Positions 7,751-14,055 of a stretch of 46,998 nt of DNA are shown here, piece by piece. The stretch's first letter is position 1, and each line of letters opens with the position of its first letter. The notes beneath the pieces are model-generated. The model saw only the letters and a program-made list of their open reading frames with translations. It did no database searches and was not told where the DNA came from. A program made the position numbers and the translations under genes. The stretch lies in assembly GCA_001776195.1 (NCBI GenBank), contig MEZY01000038.1:4568-51565 (forward strand). The letters run 5' to 3'. Origin of the DNA: Candidatus Berkelbacteria bacterium RIFOXYA2_FULL_43_10. GTDB taxonomy: Bacteria; Patescibacteriota; UBA1384; XYA2-FULL-43-10.

Positions 7751-7788
7751 TGTCTGTAATTATCGTCGTACGACGATAATTGCAGACA
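7751..7788. repeat. 38-bp palindrome, copy 2 (nearly perfect)
   Basis: TGTCTGTAATTATCGTCGT is followed by its reverse complement with a single mismatch. It lies 74 bases after the Cas2/PaaX-like stop codon. The central 22 bases are a perfect palindrome. It could be an operator or the relic of a small mobile element. Confidence 0.85.
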
Positions 7789-7884
7789 AATGAGATAAAC
7801 ACAAATAAGAGACAAACGAAATAAAAGATACTAAATATAACGAAAGATGGAATATAGATAAGAGCGTGATTAATACATAAACGG

Positions 7885-7919
7885 CGAAAAGCACCTCTAG
7901 AACTTTGGGGTGCTTTTCG
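7885..7919 (-). terminator. hairpin terminator of GC-rich cassette 2
   Basis: An 11-bp stem CGAAAAGCACC/GGTGCTTTTCG with a 13-base loop; on the minus strand it is followed by CCGTTTATG. It ends the two-gene cassette 7947-8896. Confidence 0.85.
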
Positions 7920-7946
7920 GTTTCCTCTCCTGTGTTGTTGCCGCAG

Positions 7947-8171
7947 TCAGAGGCTCTCGACCTCGACGAAGTCGAAGAGCATCTGGGCGGCGACGATGTG
8001 AATCATGGCAACGCCATTATCCGAAGGCAATCTGCTCGGGAGCCTTTCGCCTTCGTAATAGACGCGCCAGACGAAGTGGCTACCGTCGTGGTAGGCGTGA
8101 ATACTCACCCACTCAGCGCCAGTAGCGGTTGGGTCAGATACCCCCTTAGTGTATCGAACCTTCGTTTTCAT
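7947..8171 (-). CDS. GC-rich cassette 2, distal gene: small soluble protein
   Basis: A 74-residue protein I do not recognise, starting MKTKVRYTKGVSDPTATG and containing two aromatic, strand-like stretches (EWVSIHAYH and HFVWRVYYEGE) followed by a hydrophobic helix near the C-terminus. No signal or membrane segment is seen. It starts eight bases after the stop of the cold-shock gene on the same strand and shares its terminator, so the two are probably co-transcribed. The short spacing and common GC-rich composition support a functional pair, perhaps an RNA-related partner; this is inference. Confidence 0.65.
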   Translation of the reverse strand: MKTKVRYTKGVSDPTATGAEWVSIHAYHDGSHFVWRVYYEGERLPSRLPSDNGVAMIHIVAAQMLFDFVEVESL

Positions 8172-8179
8172 GGTCGCCC

Positions 8180-8896
8180 CTACTCCCCACCGACGACGAG
8201 AGCCTCGGTGGCGGTCTGGACGGACTCGGCGTTGCCGATGGTGGCGAGGACGGCATCATCGTCGCCCTGGCCCGTCGTTGTGGGCGTGGTGAGCTTCTCG
8301 AGCACGATCTCCTCGAACAGCTCGAGTAGGCGGGGGTCGCACAGGGAGTCGGCGGTGATCTGATCGATCACCGTGTTGCGCTCACGACTGGCGCGGTTGA
8401 CCCGTGTCGCGATCTCGGCCTCGAGCCGGTTGGTCTCGACCGAGTCGTCACGCCGAACCTGGCGGGTGATCTTGGCTTCGTCGACCGGCGAGATCATCTT
8501 CTCGACGACCAGCCGATGCTCGCCGAAGGCGGCCTCGAACGGCTCCATCGGCCGCTCGGTCTCCACTGGCGCGAGCGCGGTGGCGGTCTTGGTCGTAACC
8601 GTGGCAGCGGGAGGCACATGTTTCTTCGCCTCCGCGGTTGCCGTCGGTCGGCCTACATCCGGCTTCTGCCGTGTCCGCGGCTTGGGGGCGTCCTCCATGA
8701 TGATGACCCTCTTGGCGACGGGGCCCCTGTCACCCTCCTCCTCATCGAAGGAGACGTGGTCGCCCTCGTTCAGCGTCCGGTGCCCCTCCCCGACGATGTC
8801 GGAGAAGTGGACGAAGACGTCGTCACTGCCAGCTTCGGGCTCGATGAATCCGAACCCCTTCGCGTCGTCGAACCACTTGACCTTGCCTGTGGCCAT
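8180..8896 (-). CDS. GC-rich cassette 2: cold-shock-domain protein with long C-terminal extension
   Basis: A 238-residue protein. Residues 1-68 are a cold-shock domain: [17 protein letters not shown] carries RNP1 (KGFGFI), and VFVHFSDI is RNP2, so single-stranded RNA or DNA binding is expected. The remaining ~170 residues are not a known domain: a Pro/Thr/Ala-rich linker (~70-115) leads to a charged helical region with many Arg, Glu and Asp. Ordinary CspA proteins are ~70 residues, so the extension is unusual. The ATG at 8896 is chosen because the domain begins there and GGTGAGAG precedes it. The gene has a near-consensus promoter at 8968-8996 and a ~60-base GC-rich leader. Composition is far GC-richer than the flanks. 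Confidence 0.85.
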   Translation of the reverse strand: MATGKVKWFDDAKGFGFIEPEAGSDDVFVHFSDIVGEGHRTLNEGDHVSFDEEEGDRGPVAKRVIIMEDAPKPRTRQKPDVGRPTATAEAKKHVPPAATVTTKTATALAPVETERPMEPFEAAFGEHRLVVEKMISPVDEAKITRQVRRDDSVETNRLEAEIATRVNRASRERNTVIDQITADSLCDPRLLELFEEIVLEKLTTPTTTGQGDDDAVLATIGNAESVQTATEALVVGGE

Positions 8897-8967
8897 AACT
8901 CTCACCGATCCTCTGCAGAGGTTTTGTGCGTTGTTGCGGGACACGACGGTCCCCTTCAACTGAAGAT

Positions 8968-8996
8968 AATATAGCATAATAATAAATACTTGTCAA
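8968..8996 (-). promoter_or_regulatory. sigma-70 promoter of GC-rich cassette 2
   Basis: On the minus strand TTGACA (8991-8996) and TATATT (8968-8973) are separated by exactly 17 bp, with TGC before the -10. The promoter itself is AT-rich while the transcript is GC-rich. Confidence 0.85.
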
Positions 8997-9206
8997 GGGT
9001 TTTTCGTACGCAGATTTATTACGCAGATATGCGCAGATGATCAAAGATCGAGAACTAATATCGAGAATCAATAATTAAATACAGCGCGAAGTAAACAGTA
9101 AACGCAAAGAGTCTCTAAGATCAAGTTGTCACTTGCTAGAAATTAATTTCTAATAAACGCGCATCTTGACTGGAATATCAAACAACAGTTGTGTTACAAT
9201 AATGGC

Positions 9207-9545
9207 ATGGGATCTAAGATCAAAGAGAGTGAACTTACTGAACGCACCTTGATGTGCAAGGATTGCGGCGCAAAGTTCGTCTGGACTACCGGCGAGCAGA
9301 AGTTTTTTTTGGATAAAGGTTTGCAAAATATCCCAAAACGATGCAAAACCTGTACGGTTGCGTATAAAGCGAAATTGAATTCAAAACAACCGAGGACCTG
9401 GATAAAATGCGCCGGTTGCGGGAAGAAGGCGGAGGTTACCTTTGAGCCGAAAAATGAAGATATCCTTTGCGAAAAGTGTTTCACTGAAGCAATTGAGGCA
9501 AGAGATAAAGCGATAGAGGCGATGGGAGAGAAAGTGCCGGAGTAA
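9207..9545 (+). CDS. zinc-ribbon protein with two Cys clusters
   Basis: A 112-residue protein with two zinc-binding units. The first, TLMCKDCGAKFVWTTGEQKF followed by PKRCKTC (residues ~12-45), matches the probable zinc-ribbon family in which a treble-clef-like CxxC...CxxC repeat surrounds a GEQxFxxxKG motif. The second, IKCAGCGKKAEV followed by ILCEKCF (~65-95), is a CxDx-type ribbon. A DNA- or RNA-binding accessory role is usual but unproven. The frame is open from a TTG at 9189; ATG 9207 gives the normal start. TACAAT at 9195-9200 lies seven bases before it, so the message may be leaderless. Confidence 0.85.
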   Translation: MGSKIKESELTERTLMCKDCGAKFVWTTGEQKFFLDKGLQNIPKRCKTCTVAYKAKLNSKQPRTWIKCAGCGKKAEVTFEPKNEDILCEKCFTEAIEARDKAIEAMGEKVPE

Positions 9546-9871
9546 AATAGCTTTCAGCTGTTAGCTGTTAGGATAAAAAATTGCTCTAATTGACCTAGGC
9601 ACTCATAAATTCCCAAGATACAAGATACCCTGCTTCGCTAAGGCTACGCAGGGCGAGCAATAACCAGTTAAATTCCGAAATTCAATAATCAATTTCCAGT
9701 AAGTGCCTGTTTGGTAATTGGGTTTTTGGTTATTAACTGGTAATTGTTACTTGGTTATTGGTTATTTAAGCGTTGGGGTTTGGGATTTGATTAAGTTAAT
9801 TAGCGTAATTAGAATAATTGCTCCTGCGGTTGCTGTTGTATTGAAAGCGTAAATCTGTTAATTTTGAACTA
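9546..9871. other. intergenic repeat mosaic
   Basis: No gene is seen. The stretch contains GCTTTCAGCTGTTAGC (the inverse of a copy near 22261), an ACAAGATACAAGATAC-type repeat, a hairpin CCCTGC/GCAGGG at 9628-9653 inserted in it, and several TAATTGGTTATTGG-type repeats at 9712-9770. These are typical of small dispersed repeats in CPR intergenic DNA. Confidence 0.6.
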
Positions 9872-10573
9872 ATGAGTCAAAAAAGCTCCAGCTTGGATAT
9901 AGAGGGAAAAGTTGGTAGTTTTGAATTACCATCGTCTTTGCTCTTTTACATCAAAGACGAAAAGATGAAGGAGACGGTGCTTCACCATATTGTCGACAAA
10001 TATCAAATATCATCTCAAGACGAGGTTCATCTGGTTGCAGACGAGAAGAAGAGCAAAAAGGGAGCAGTAACTATCGGAGCGATGAGAGAATTTATTAAAA
10101 AAATCTCTCTGACACCGGTCGGACCGGTGAGGCTGGGGATAATTGAGAGTGCAGAATCAATGACAACCGAGGCGGCGAATGCACTTTTAAAAACGCTAGA
10201 GGAGCCGCCGAGGAAAGCGCTACTCACATTATTTTCGAAAAATAGTAAGTTACTTTCAACGATAAAATCGCGTTGCAGAGAAATAGAGATCGCAGAGGGT
10301 GGGGATAAGATCGAGGCAGATCCGGAGATCGAAAAACTTCTTCTGAGGCCGTTTTCGGTGCAGTCAAAATTTGTTGAGGAGAAGATAAAGAGCAACGGCA
10401 GCGATGAATTAATCGAGAAATTGATTTTAGAGGCGGCACTAAGAGTAAGGCGGGAGAAGGATGGGAGTAGTACAGCATTGGTGAAAGAGGCATTTAAAAC
10501 GAAAAAATTAATCGCAGGAAATGCAAATTCAAGACTGGCGATTGAGAATTTACTATTAAAGTTTCTTAAGTAA
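9872..10573 (+). CDS. holB: DNA polymerase III delta' subunit-like clamp-loader protein, short form
   Basis: A 233-residue protein with the hallmark AANALLKTLEEPP (residues ~91-103) and a sensor-like stretch LLSTIKSRCREIEI, as in HolB/DnaX clamp-loader subunits. It is about 100 residues shorter than typical delta' and lacks a P-loop and the N-terminal zinc module; delta' need not hydrolyse ATP, so a structural role in the clamp loader is still possible. It is followed after 29 bases by ricT, the same order as in many Firmicutes (holB-yaaT), which supports the call. No Shine-Dalgarno is visible before the ATG. Confidence 0.82.
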   Translation: MSQKSSSLDIEGKVGSFELPSSLLFYIKDEKMKETVLHHIVDKYQISSQDEVHLVADEKKSKKGAVTIGAMREFIKKISLTPVGPVRLGIIESAESMTTEAANALLKTLEEPPRKALLTLFSKNSKLLSTIKSRCREIEIAEGGDKIEADPEIEKLLLRPFSVQSKFVEEKIKSNGSDELIEKLILEAALRVRREKDGSSTALVKEAFKTKKLIAGNANSRLAIENLLLKFLK

Positions 10574-10602
10574 CTTAAGTCACTTAAGAAACTTAGTTCA
10601 AA

Positions 10603-11394
10603 ATGATAAAAAACATTAAACTAAATAGTGACGGGAGTTATTACAAAACCGATGTCGGTGACCATAAAGTTTCCGGTGGGGACGAGGTTTTGGTTGAGAC
10701 TGAACACGGAACGGAGATCGGGGTTATTATCGAGCCGTGTTGCGGAAAAAATATCTTGGGAGAAAGTGAAGTCGGGGATAGAAATTTAACATTTATCAGA
10801 AAACTTGGTGAAAAGGATAAAGAATTAGCCGAGAAATTGGCCCGTGAAGCGAAAACGTTTTTGGTTGAATGCCAAGCAAAAATTGAAAAATATTCGCTCC
10901 CGATGGAGCTACTTGATGCCGATCTTTCCTTTGATGAAAAAAAAATCACTTTCTATTTCACTGCTCCGGGAAGGGTGGACTTTCGGATGTTGGTTTCGGA
11001 GTTGGCGCACACATTTAAAAAAGTGATACGCTTGCAACAGGTTGGTCCGCGCGATGAAGCAAGATTTTTGGGCGGAGTCGGACGATGCGGACGGGAACTT
11101 TGTTGTAAAAAATTTCTAAGAGGCAATTTGGAAAGTGTTACGCTGGAGATGGCAGGGGAGCAGTATTTGGCACAGATGGGACAAAATCGAGTTACTGGCG
11201 CTTGCGGAAAACTGATGTGTTGCCTTCAGTACGAACTTGAATTTTACAAAGAGGCGAGGGCAAAACTGCCGGGTTTGGGAGAGGAGATAAAAACAGCGGA
11301 GGGTTTGGGCAGAGTCATCTCCCACAATGTTTTTGCGAGTAAAGTTACGGTAAAATTGGATGAGAATGATAAATATTTGGAGGTTAGTTGCTAG
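10603..11394 (+). CDS. ricT: PSP1-domain protein, RicT/YaaT-like
   Basis: A 263-residue PSP1 protein. The core is RDEARFLGGVGRCGRELCC (around residue 150), followed by KKFL and then GACGKLMCCLQYE (~200-212); the cysteines match the set that ligates Fe-S clusters in Bacillus RicT, part of the Y-complex that influences RNA maturation. The N-terminal half (VSGGDEVLVETEHGTEIGVI) is the usual beta-domain. Its position directly after holB matches the conserved order. The next gene's TTG overlaps this stop codon, suggesting translational coupling. Confidence 0.88.
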   Translation: MIKNIKLNSDGSYYKTDVGDHKVSGGDEVLVETEHGTEIGVIIEPCCGKNILGESEVGDRNLTFIRKLGEKDKELAEKLAREAKTFLVECQAKIEKYSLPMELLDADLSFDEKKITFYFTAPGRVDFRMLVSELAHTFKKVIRLQQVGPRDEARFLGGVGRCGRELCCKKFLRGNLESVTLEMAGEQYLAQMGQNRVTGACGKLMCCLQYELEFYKEARAKLPGLGEEIKTAEGLGRVISHNVFASKVTVKLDENDKYLEVSC

Positions 11395-12119
11395 AACTTG
11401 CGATTGTAATTTGTGTGGCGGCGATATTGTTCTTACTTTTAAGAAGCTATTCGAGGGTGGGGAAAAATACGGAGGGAGCGAAGAAAGGTATTATGGAAAA
11501 TATTTTTAAAAAACTTTTTGCTCGTAGAAGAAAGCGAGTTGAGGATGAGATTATCAAAACTCTTGATGGAAGCAACAGCGGAATTGTTTCTCCGAAAGAG
11601 ATAGATGATGCTCAAAAGCATTTTGCGACTGCCGACCCAGAGCTTGCAAAAATTTTATACGAGGCCAGCGAGGCTTACGACAGAGGTGATTTTAACGAAG
11701 TGGAAGAGAAAGCGATAGTTGCCGTCGGGCGGGATAAACGTTGCGACCAGGCGTATTCTTATATAGCCGCCTCTGCTATTGAAAAAAAGAATGAAAAAGA
11801 CGCCGAAGAAGCGCTTGAAATCGCTCTGAAATGTAATCCGGAAAACGCTTTGGCTCATGCACTTTTCGGTCAACTTCTTTACGATAAAGAAAAATACTCT
11901 GAATCCATAGAACATTTCCAGAAAGCGGTTAACCTGGATCGCAACCGAGCTGATTGGCAGGCCGGACTAGGGAAAGCTTTTATGGTGGTTCGCCAATATG
12001 CCAAGGCGAGCAAGGCTCTGAAGCGCGCGGCAACTCTTAACATTGATAATGCGGAATACAAAAAACTGGCCATGGAAGCGGAGGAGAAGCAAAGAGCACA
12101 TTCGCAGGTGGGGAGATAA
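11388..12119 (+). CDS. membrane-anchored TPR protein
   Basis: A 243-residue protein beginning with an N-terminal membrane segment (LELAIVICVAAILFLLL), a basic stop-transfer stretch (FARRRKR), then three or four tetratricopeptide repeats from ~residue 80 onward (NPENALAHALFGQLLYDKEK and LDRNRADWQAGLGKAFMVV are clear units). The domain should face the cytoplasm and act as a protein-protein scaffold; no partner is evident. The TTG start overlaps the ricT stop by seven bases and is preceded by GGAGG, so the three genes from holB form an operon. It ends before a bidirectional hairpin at 12143. Confidence 0.85.
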   Translation: MLELAIVICVAAILFLLLRSYSRVGKNTEGAKKGIMENIFKKLFARRRKRVEDEIIKTLDGSNSGIVSPKEIDDAQKHFATADPELAKILYEASEAYDRGDFNEVEEKAIVAVGRDKRCDQAYSYIAASAIEKKNEKDAEEALEIALKCNPENALAHALFGQLLYDKEKYSESIEHFQKAVNLDRNRADWQAGLGKAFMVVRQYAKASKALKRAATLNIDNAEYKKLAMEAEEKQRAHSQVGR

Positions 12120-12142
12120 AAGCAACCATCGATTGATACGAA

Positions 12143-12172
12143 GAAGCGGGCTCCCCTCTGGGAGCCCGCTTC
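12143..12172. terminator. 13-bp GC-rich hairpin between convergent genes
   Basis: GAAGCGGGCTCCC and GGGAGCCCGCTTC form a perfect stem with a CTCT loop. It lies between the TPR gene (plus) and GC-rich cassette 3 (minus) and could terminate both; the minus-strand tail is TTCGTATC. Confidence 0.85.
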
Positions 12173-12184
12173 GGATGTGCCGGA

Positions 12185-12721
12185 TCACGGTGTCGGTGGT
12201 GTCGGCGCGAACGTCTCGAGAAACCCTTCCGGAAAGCGGTAGATCTCGAAGTGCTCGGAGGTAAGCTCGTGTGCGGTCGCCCAACGCGTGGAGTGACTGA
12301 CTACAGCATCGAGCTTCATGCCCCTGCCGATCAATTTCCAGTACTCGCGATGAGTTGCGATGACGCGGTTGGTTGTGTTGCGAACGTTGAAGCACGGGGC
12401 GACCGCACTGTCGGATACCGCGCCCTCAGTATCCACGTATGCCATGCGCGCATACGCAAGATCTATTCCGGCGATGCTGAAGAGCACTATGTAGCGCACA
12501 TCCTCTCCCCCAGTATCACGGCTACCAGTGGAGGCGTTGGACGCCGCCAACAGTTGATCGCGCCACGTACGGAACGCGATGTATCGGAGATTCCGCTCAA
12601 CCCAGAGACGAGGGCGCTCATCGCCCACCGTCTGTGGCTGAAGGGGCTTGGACAGTGTCCGGAGTATCACGCTCAGCTCCGGGTTTTCCCACATGAACCG
12701 GATGTAGTTCTCCCACTTCAT
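12185..12721 (-). CDS. GC-rich cassette 3: soluble protein of unknown function
   Basis: A 178-residue protein I do not recognise. It begins MKWENYIRFMWENPELSV and ends in a Pro/Thr tail (APTPPTP). The middle reads as mixed alpha/beta with strand-like LRYIAFRTW and VRYIVLFSIAGIDLAYARM; there is no signal or membrane segment and no obvious catalytic motif. The ORF extends upstream to 12796, but its promoter -10 lies at 12784-12789 inside that extension, so the start must be further in; the ATG at 12721 is preceded by GGTGG. Composition is GC-rich compared with neighbours. Transcribed alone, with promoter and terminator. Confidence 0.65.
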   Translation of the reverse strand: MKWENYIRFMWENPELSVILRTLSKPLQPQTVGDERPRLWVERNLRYIAFRTWRDQLLAASNASTGSRDTGGEDVRYIVLFSIAGIDLAYARMAYVDTEGAVSDSAVAPCFNVRNTTNRVIATHREYWKLIGRGMKLDAVVSHSTRWATAHELTSEHFEIYRFPEGFLETFAPTPPTP

Positions 12722-12783
12722 CTTGTCCACCGCTTTCTGCCATGTAGGCAGGGGATCCGGAGGATATACCAGCCGGTAGTGAG

Positions 12784-12812
12784 AATATAACATCAATACG
12801 ATAAATTGTCAA
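12784..12812 (-). promoter_or_regulatory. sigma-70 promoter of GC-rich cassette 3
   Basis: TTGACA (12807-12812) and TATATT (12784-12789) with a 17-bp spacer on the minus strand. Confidence 0.85.
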
Positions 12813-12884
12813 CTCTTGTTGAATAGTAATATTTCGGGTATAATTTTCGCGTCAAGGGAGTTTTTGGTGTATATCAATTATTGT

Positions 12885-12959
12885 GCCAGCGTAGCTCAAT
12901 GGTAGAGCAACTGTTTTGTAAACAGTAGGTTATGGGTTCAAATCCCTTCGCTGGCTCCA
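12885..12959 (+). tRNA. tRNA-Thr(TGT)
   Basis: Complete 75-nt cloverleaf: acceptor GCCAGCG/CGCTGGC, anticodon stem ACTGT/ACAGT with loop TTTGTAA (anticodon TGT), T-arm ATGGG/CCCTT with a wobble, encoded CCA. Confidence 0.95.
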
Positions 12960-12969
12960 GGGATTATTT

Positions 12970-13056
12970 GCTGAGATAGCGAAGCGGTCAAACGCGGCAG
13001 ACTGTAAATCTGCTGGCCTTGTGCCTTCGCAGGTTCGAATCCTGCTCTCAGCACCA
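12970..13056 (+). tRNA. tRNA-Tyr(GTA)
   Basis: An 87-nt class II tRNA: acceptor GCTGAGA/TCTCAGC, anticodon stem GCAGA/TCTGC with loop CTGTAAA (anticodon GTA), long variable arm with GGC/GCC, T-arm GCAGG/CCTGC, encoded CCA. It follows tRNA-Thr(TGT) after ten bases. Confidence 0.95.
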
Positions 13057-13095
13057 ATCTTCGTCATTTACAATTGATTACCCACCCACGACATT

Positions 13096-13291
13096 GCCCA
13101 CGTAGCTCAGTTGGTAGACCTGCCCGCCGAAGTGCCGATATAGCTCAGCTGGTAGAGCGCATCCATGGTAAGGATGAGGTCTCGGGTTCGATTCCCGATG
13201 TCGGCTCCACGAAGGCGGGGCAACTCTCCGCCAAAGGCGGACAGGCATGGTAAGGAGTAGGTCAGCAGTTCAACTCTGCTCGTGGGCTCCA
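13096..13291 (+). pseudogene. tRNA-Thr(GGT) interrupted by repeats and a second tRNA
   Basis: The 5' part (GCCCACG, TA, GCTC, AGTTGGTA, GA at 13096-13118) and the 3' part (loop ATGGTAA, GGAGT, T-arm AGCAG-TTCAACT-CTGCT, CGTGGGC, T, CCA at about 13246-13291) belong to one tRNA-Thr with a perfect acceptor stem. The sequence between them includes a complete tRNA-Thr(GGT) at 13134-13209 plus GC-rich palindrome pieces (CCTGCCCGCCGAAG before, GCGGGG and CCGCCAAAGGCGGACAGG after). GCAACTC at 13219-13225 looks like a leftover of the D-stem/anticodon-stem strand, so there may have been two insertions. Unless spliced, it is non-functional. Confidence 0.75.
13134..13209 (+). tRNA. tRNA-Thr(GGT), nested
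   Basis: Complete 76-nt cloverleaf: acceptor GCCGATA/TGTCGGC, D-arm GCTC/GAGC, anticodon stem CATCC/GGATG with loop ATGGTAA (anticodon GGT), T-arm TCGGG/CCCGA, encoded CCA. It lies inside another tRNA-Thr(GGT) and is flanked by the direct repeat GAAG. Confidence 0.95.
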
Positions 13292-13403
13292 TAAAATAGC
13301 GAAAAACTAAAAGCGATAAGTGTAAAAAAATTATTTAAAATAAGAAATTCCATTATTTTACGCTATTAGCTTAACATTTTTAACTAACCCCGAAAGGATC
13401 AAT

Positions 13404-13571
13404 ATGGCAAAAGATGCAAGAGAAATCGTCGCGCTCGAATGTGAGAGCTGTAAAAGCAGAAACTACCACACTGAAAAAAGAGTCAAAGGCCAAGATGTCG
13501 TAAAGCGACTTGAGTTTTTGAAATACTGCAAAAAATGCAAAAAACGAACAGCGCACAAAGAATCAAAGTAA
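13404..13571 (+). CDS. rpmG: 50S ribosomal protein bL33
   Basis: A 55-residue L33 starting MAKDAREIVALECESCKS and continuing NYHTEKRVK, with two CxxC pairs (CESC and CKKC) of the zinc-binding form and the usual LEFLKYCKKCKKRTAHKE ending. AAAGGATC precedes the ATG at good spacing. It sits among tRNA genes, just before tRNA-Trp; in many bacteria rpmG, tRNA-Trp, secE and nusG are linked, but here secE-nusG lies about 23 kb away at 36669. Confidence 0.95.
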   Translation: MAKDAREIVALECESCKSRNYHTEKRVKGQDVVKRLEFLKYCKKCKKRTAHKESK

Positions 13572-13740
13572 CCACCGCTGAATATTACCACTGAAAATCA
13601 CTGAAGTTAGAACACGAATTACGAATAAAGAAATCCAAAACGATATCAAAATAAGAATATCAAAACGCTTAGGACGTAAATACTTGGGGAGTTGTTATTT
13701 GTTCCGAATTTCGTGTTCCAAGCTTCGTATTTATAATGTA

Positions 13741-13904
13741 GGGGTATCGCATAACGGTTATTATGGCGGTCTCCAATCCAGCACAATAATGACATAGGGA
13801 AGTAGCTCAATTGGTAGAGTATCGGTCTCCAAAACCGACGGTTGTGGGTTCGAGCCCCACCTTCCCTGCCAAATTGTGCGGGACGACTCCTCTATACCCT
13901 GCCA
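13741..13904 (+). pseudogene. degenerate tRNA-Trp-like gene with a nested tRNA-Trp
   Basis: GGGGTAT at 13741-13747 pairs with ATACCCT at 13894-13900 over seven positions (G1-U72 wobble), followed by G and CCA. A D-arm (CATA/TATG) and an anticodon loop CTCCAAT (CCA anticodon) follow the 5' end. The anticodon 3' stem and the T-arm are degenerate. A complete tRNA-Trp (13796-13871) lies inside, flanked by the inverted repeat GCACAAT/ATTGTGC. I read the outer gene as a disrupted tRNA-Trp. Confidence 0.55.
13796..13871 (+). tRNA. tRNA-Trp(CCA), nested
   Basis: Complete 76-nt cloverleaf: acceptor AGGGAAG/CTTCCCT, D-arm GCTC/GAGT, anticodon stem TCGGT/ACCGA with loop CTCCAAA (anticodon CCA), T-arm GTGGG/CCCAC, discriminator G, encoded CCA. 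Confidence 0.95.
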
Positions 13905-13921
13905 AAATTAAAGATTGTATC

Positions 13922-14040
13922 AAGCATCATGTATAATGTATAATGTATAAAAGAGTTGGAAAGTTAGAAAGTTTATAAAGTTGAAAGTACCCCGAAGGGG
14001 GATCTCCCTTTGGGAGGTTCATAAAGTCATAAAGTTTGAA
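13922..14040. repeat. short tandem and GC-palindrome repeats before the pilus locus
   Basis: ATGTATAATGTATAATGTATAA is a tandem of a seven- or eight-base unit, followed by AAGTTAGAAAGTTTATAAAG-type repeats and a GC-rich insert CCCCGAAGGGGG with CTCCCTTTGGGAGG. No gene is seen. Confidence 0.6.
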
Positions 14041-14055
14041 GTGGTGTGAGGGGAA

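Noticed and set aside
8373-8974. Long open frames on the plus strand opposite the cold-shock gene
   Set aside because: They arise from the GC-rich composition of the antisense strand; the promoter, Shine-Dalgarno, cold-shock domain and terminator all support the minus-strand gene.
12251-12790. Plus-strand frame opposite GC-rich cassette 3
   Set aside because: No promoter or ribosome-binding site; the promoter at 12784-12812 and the start context favour the minus strand.
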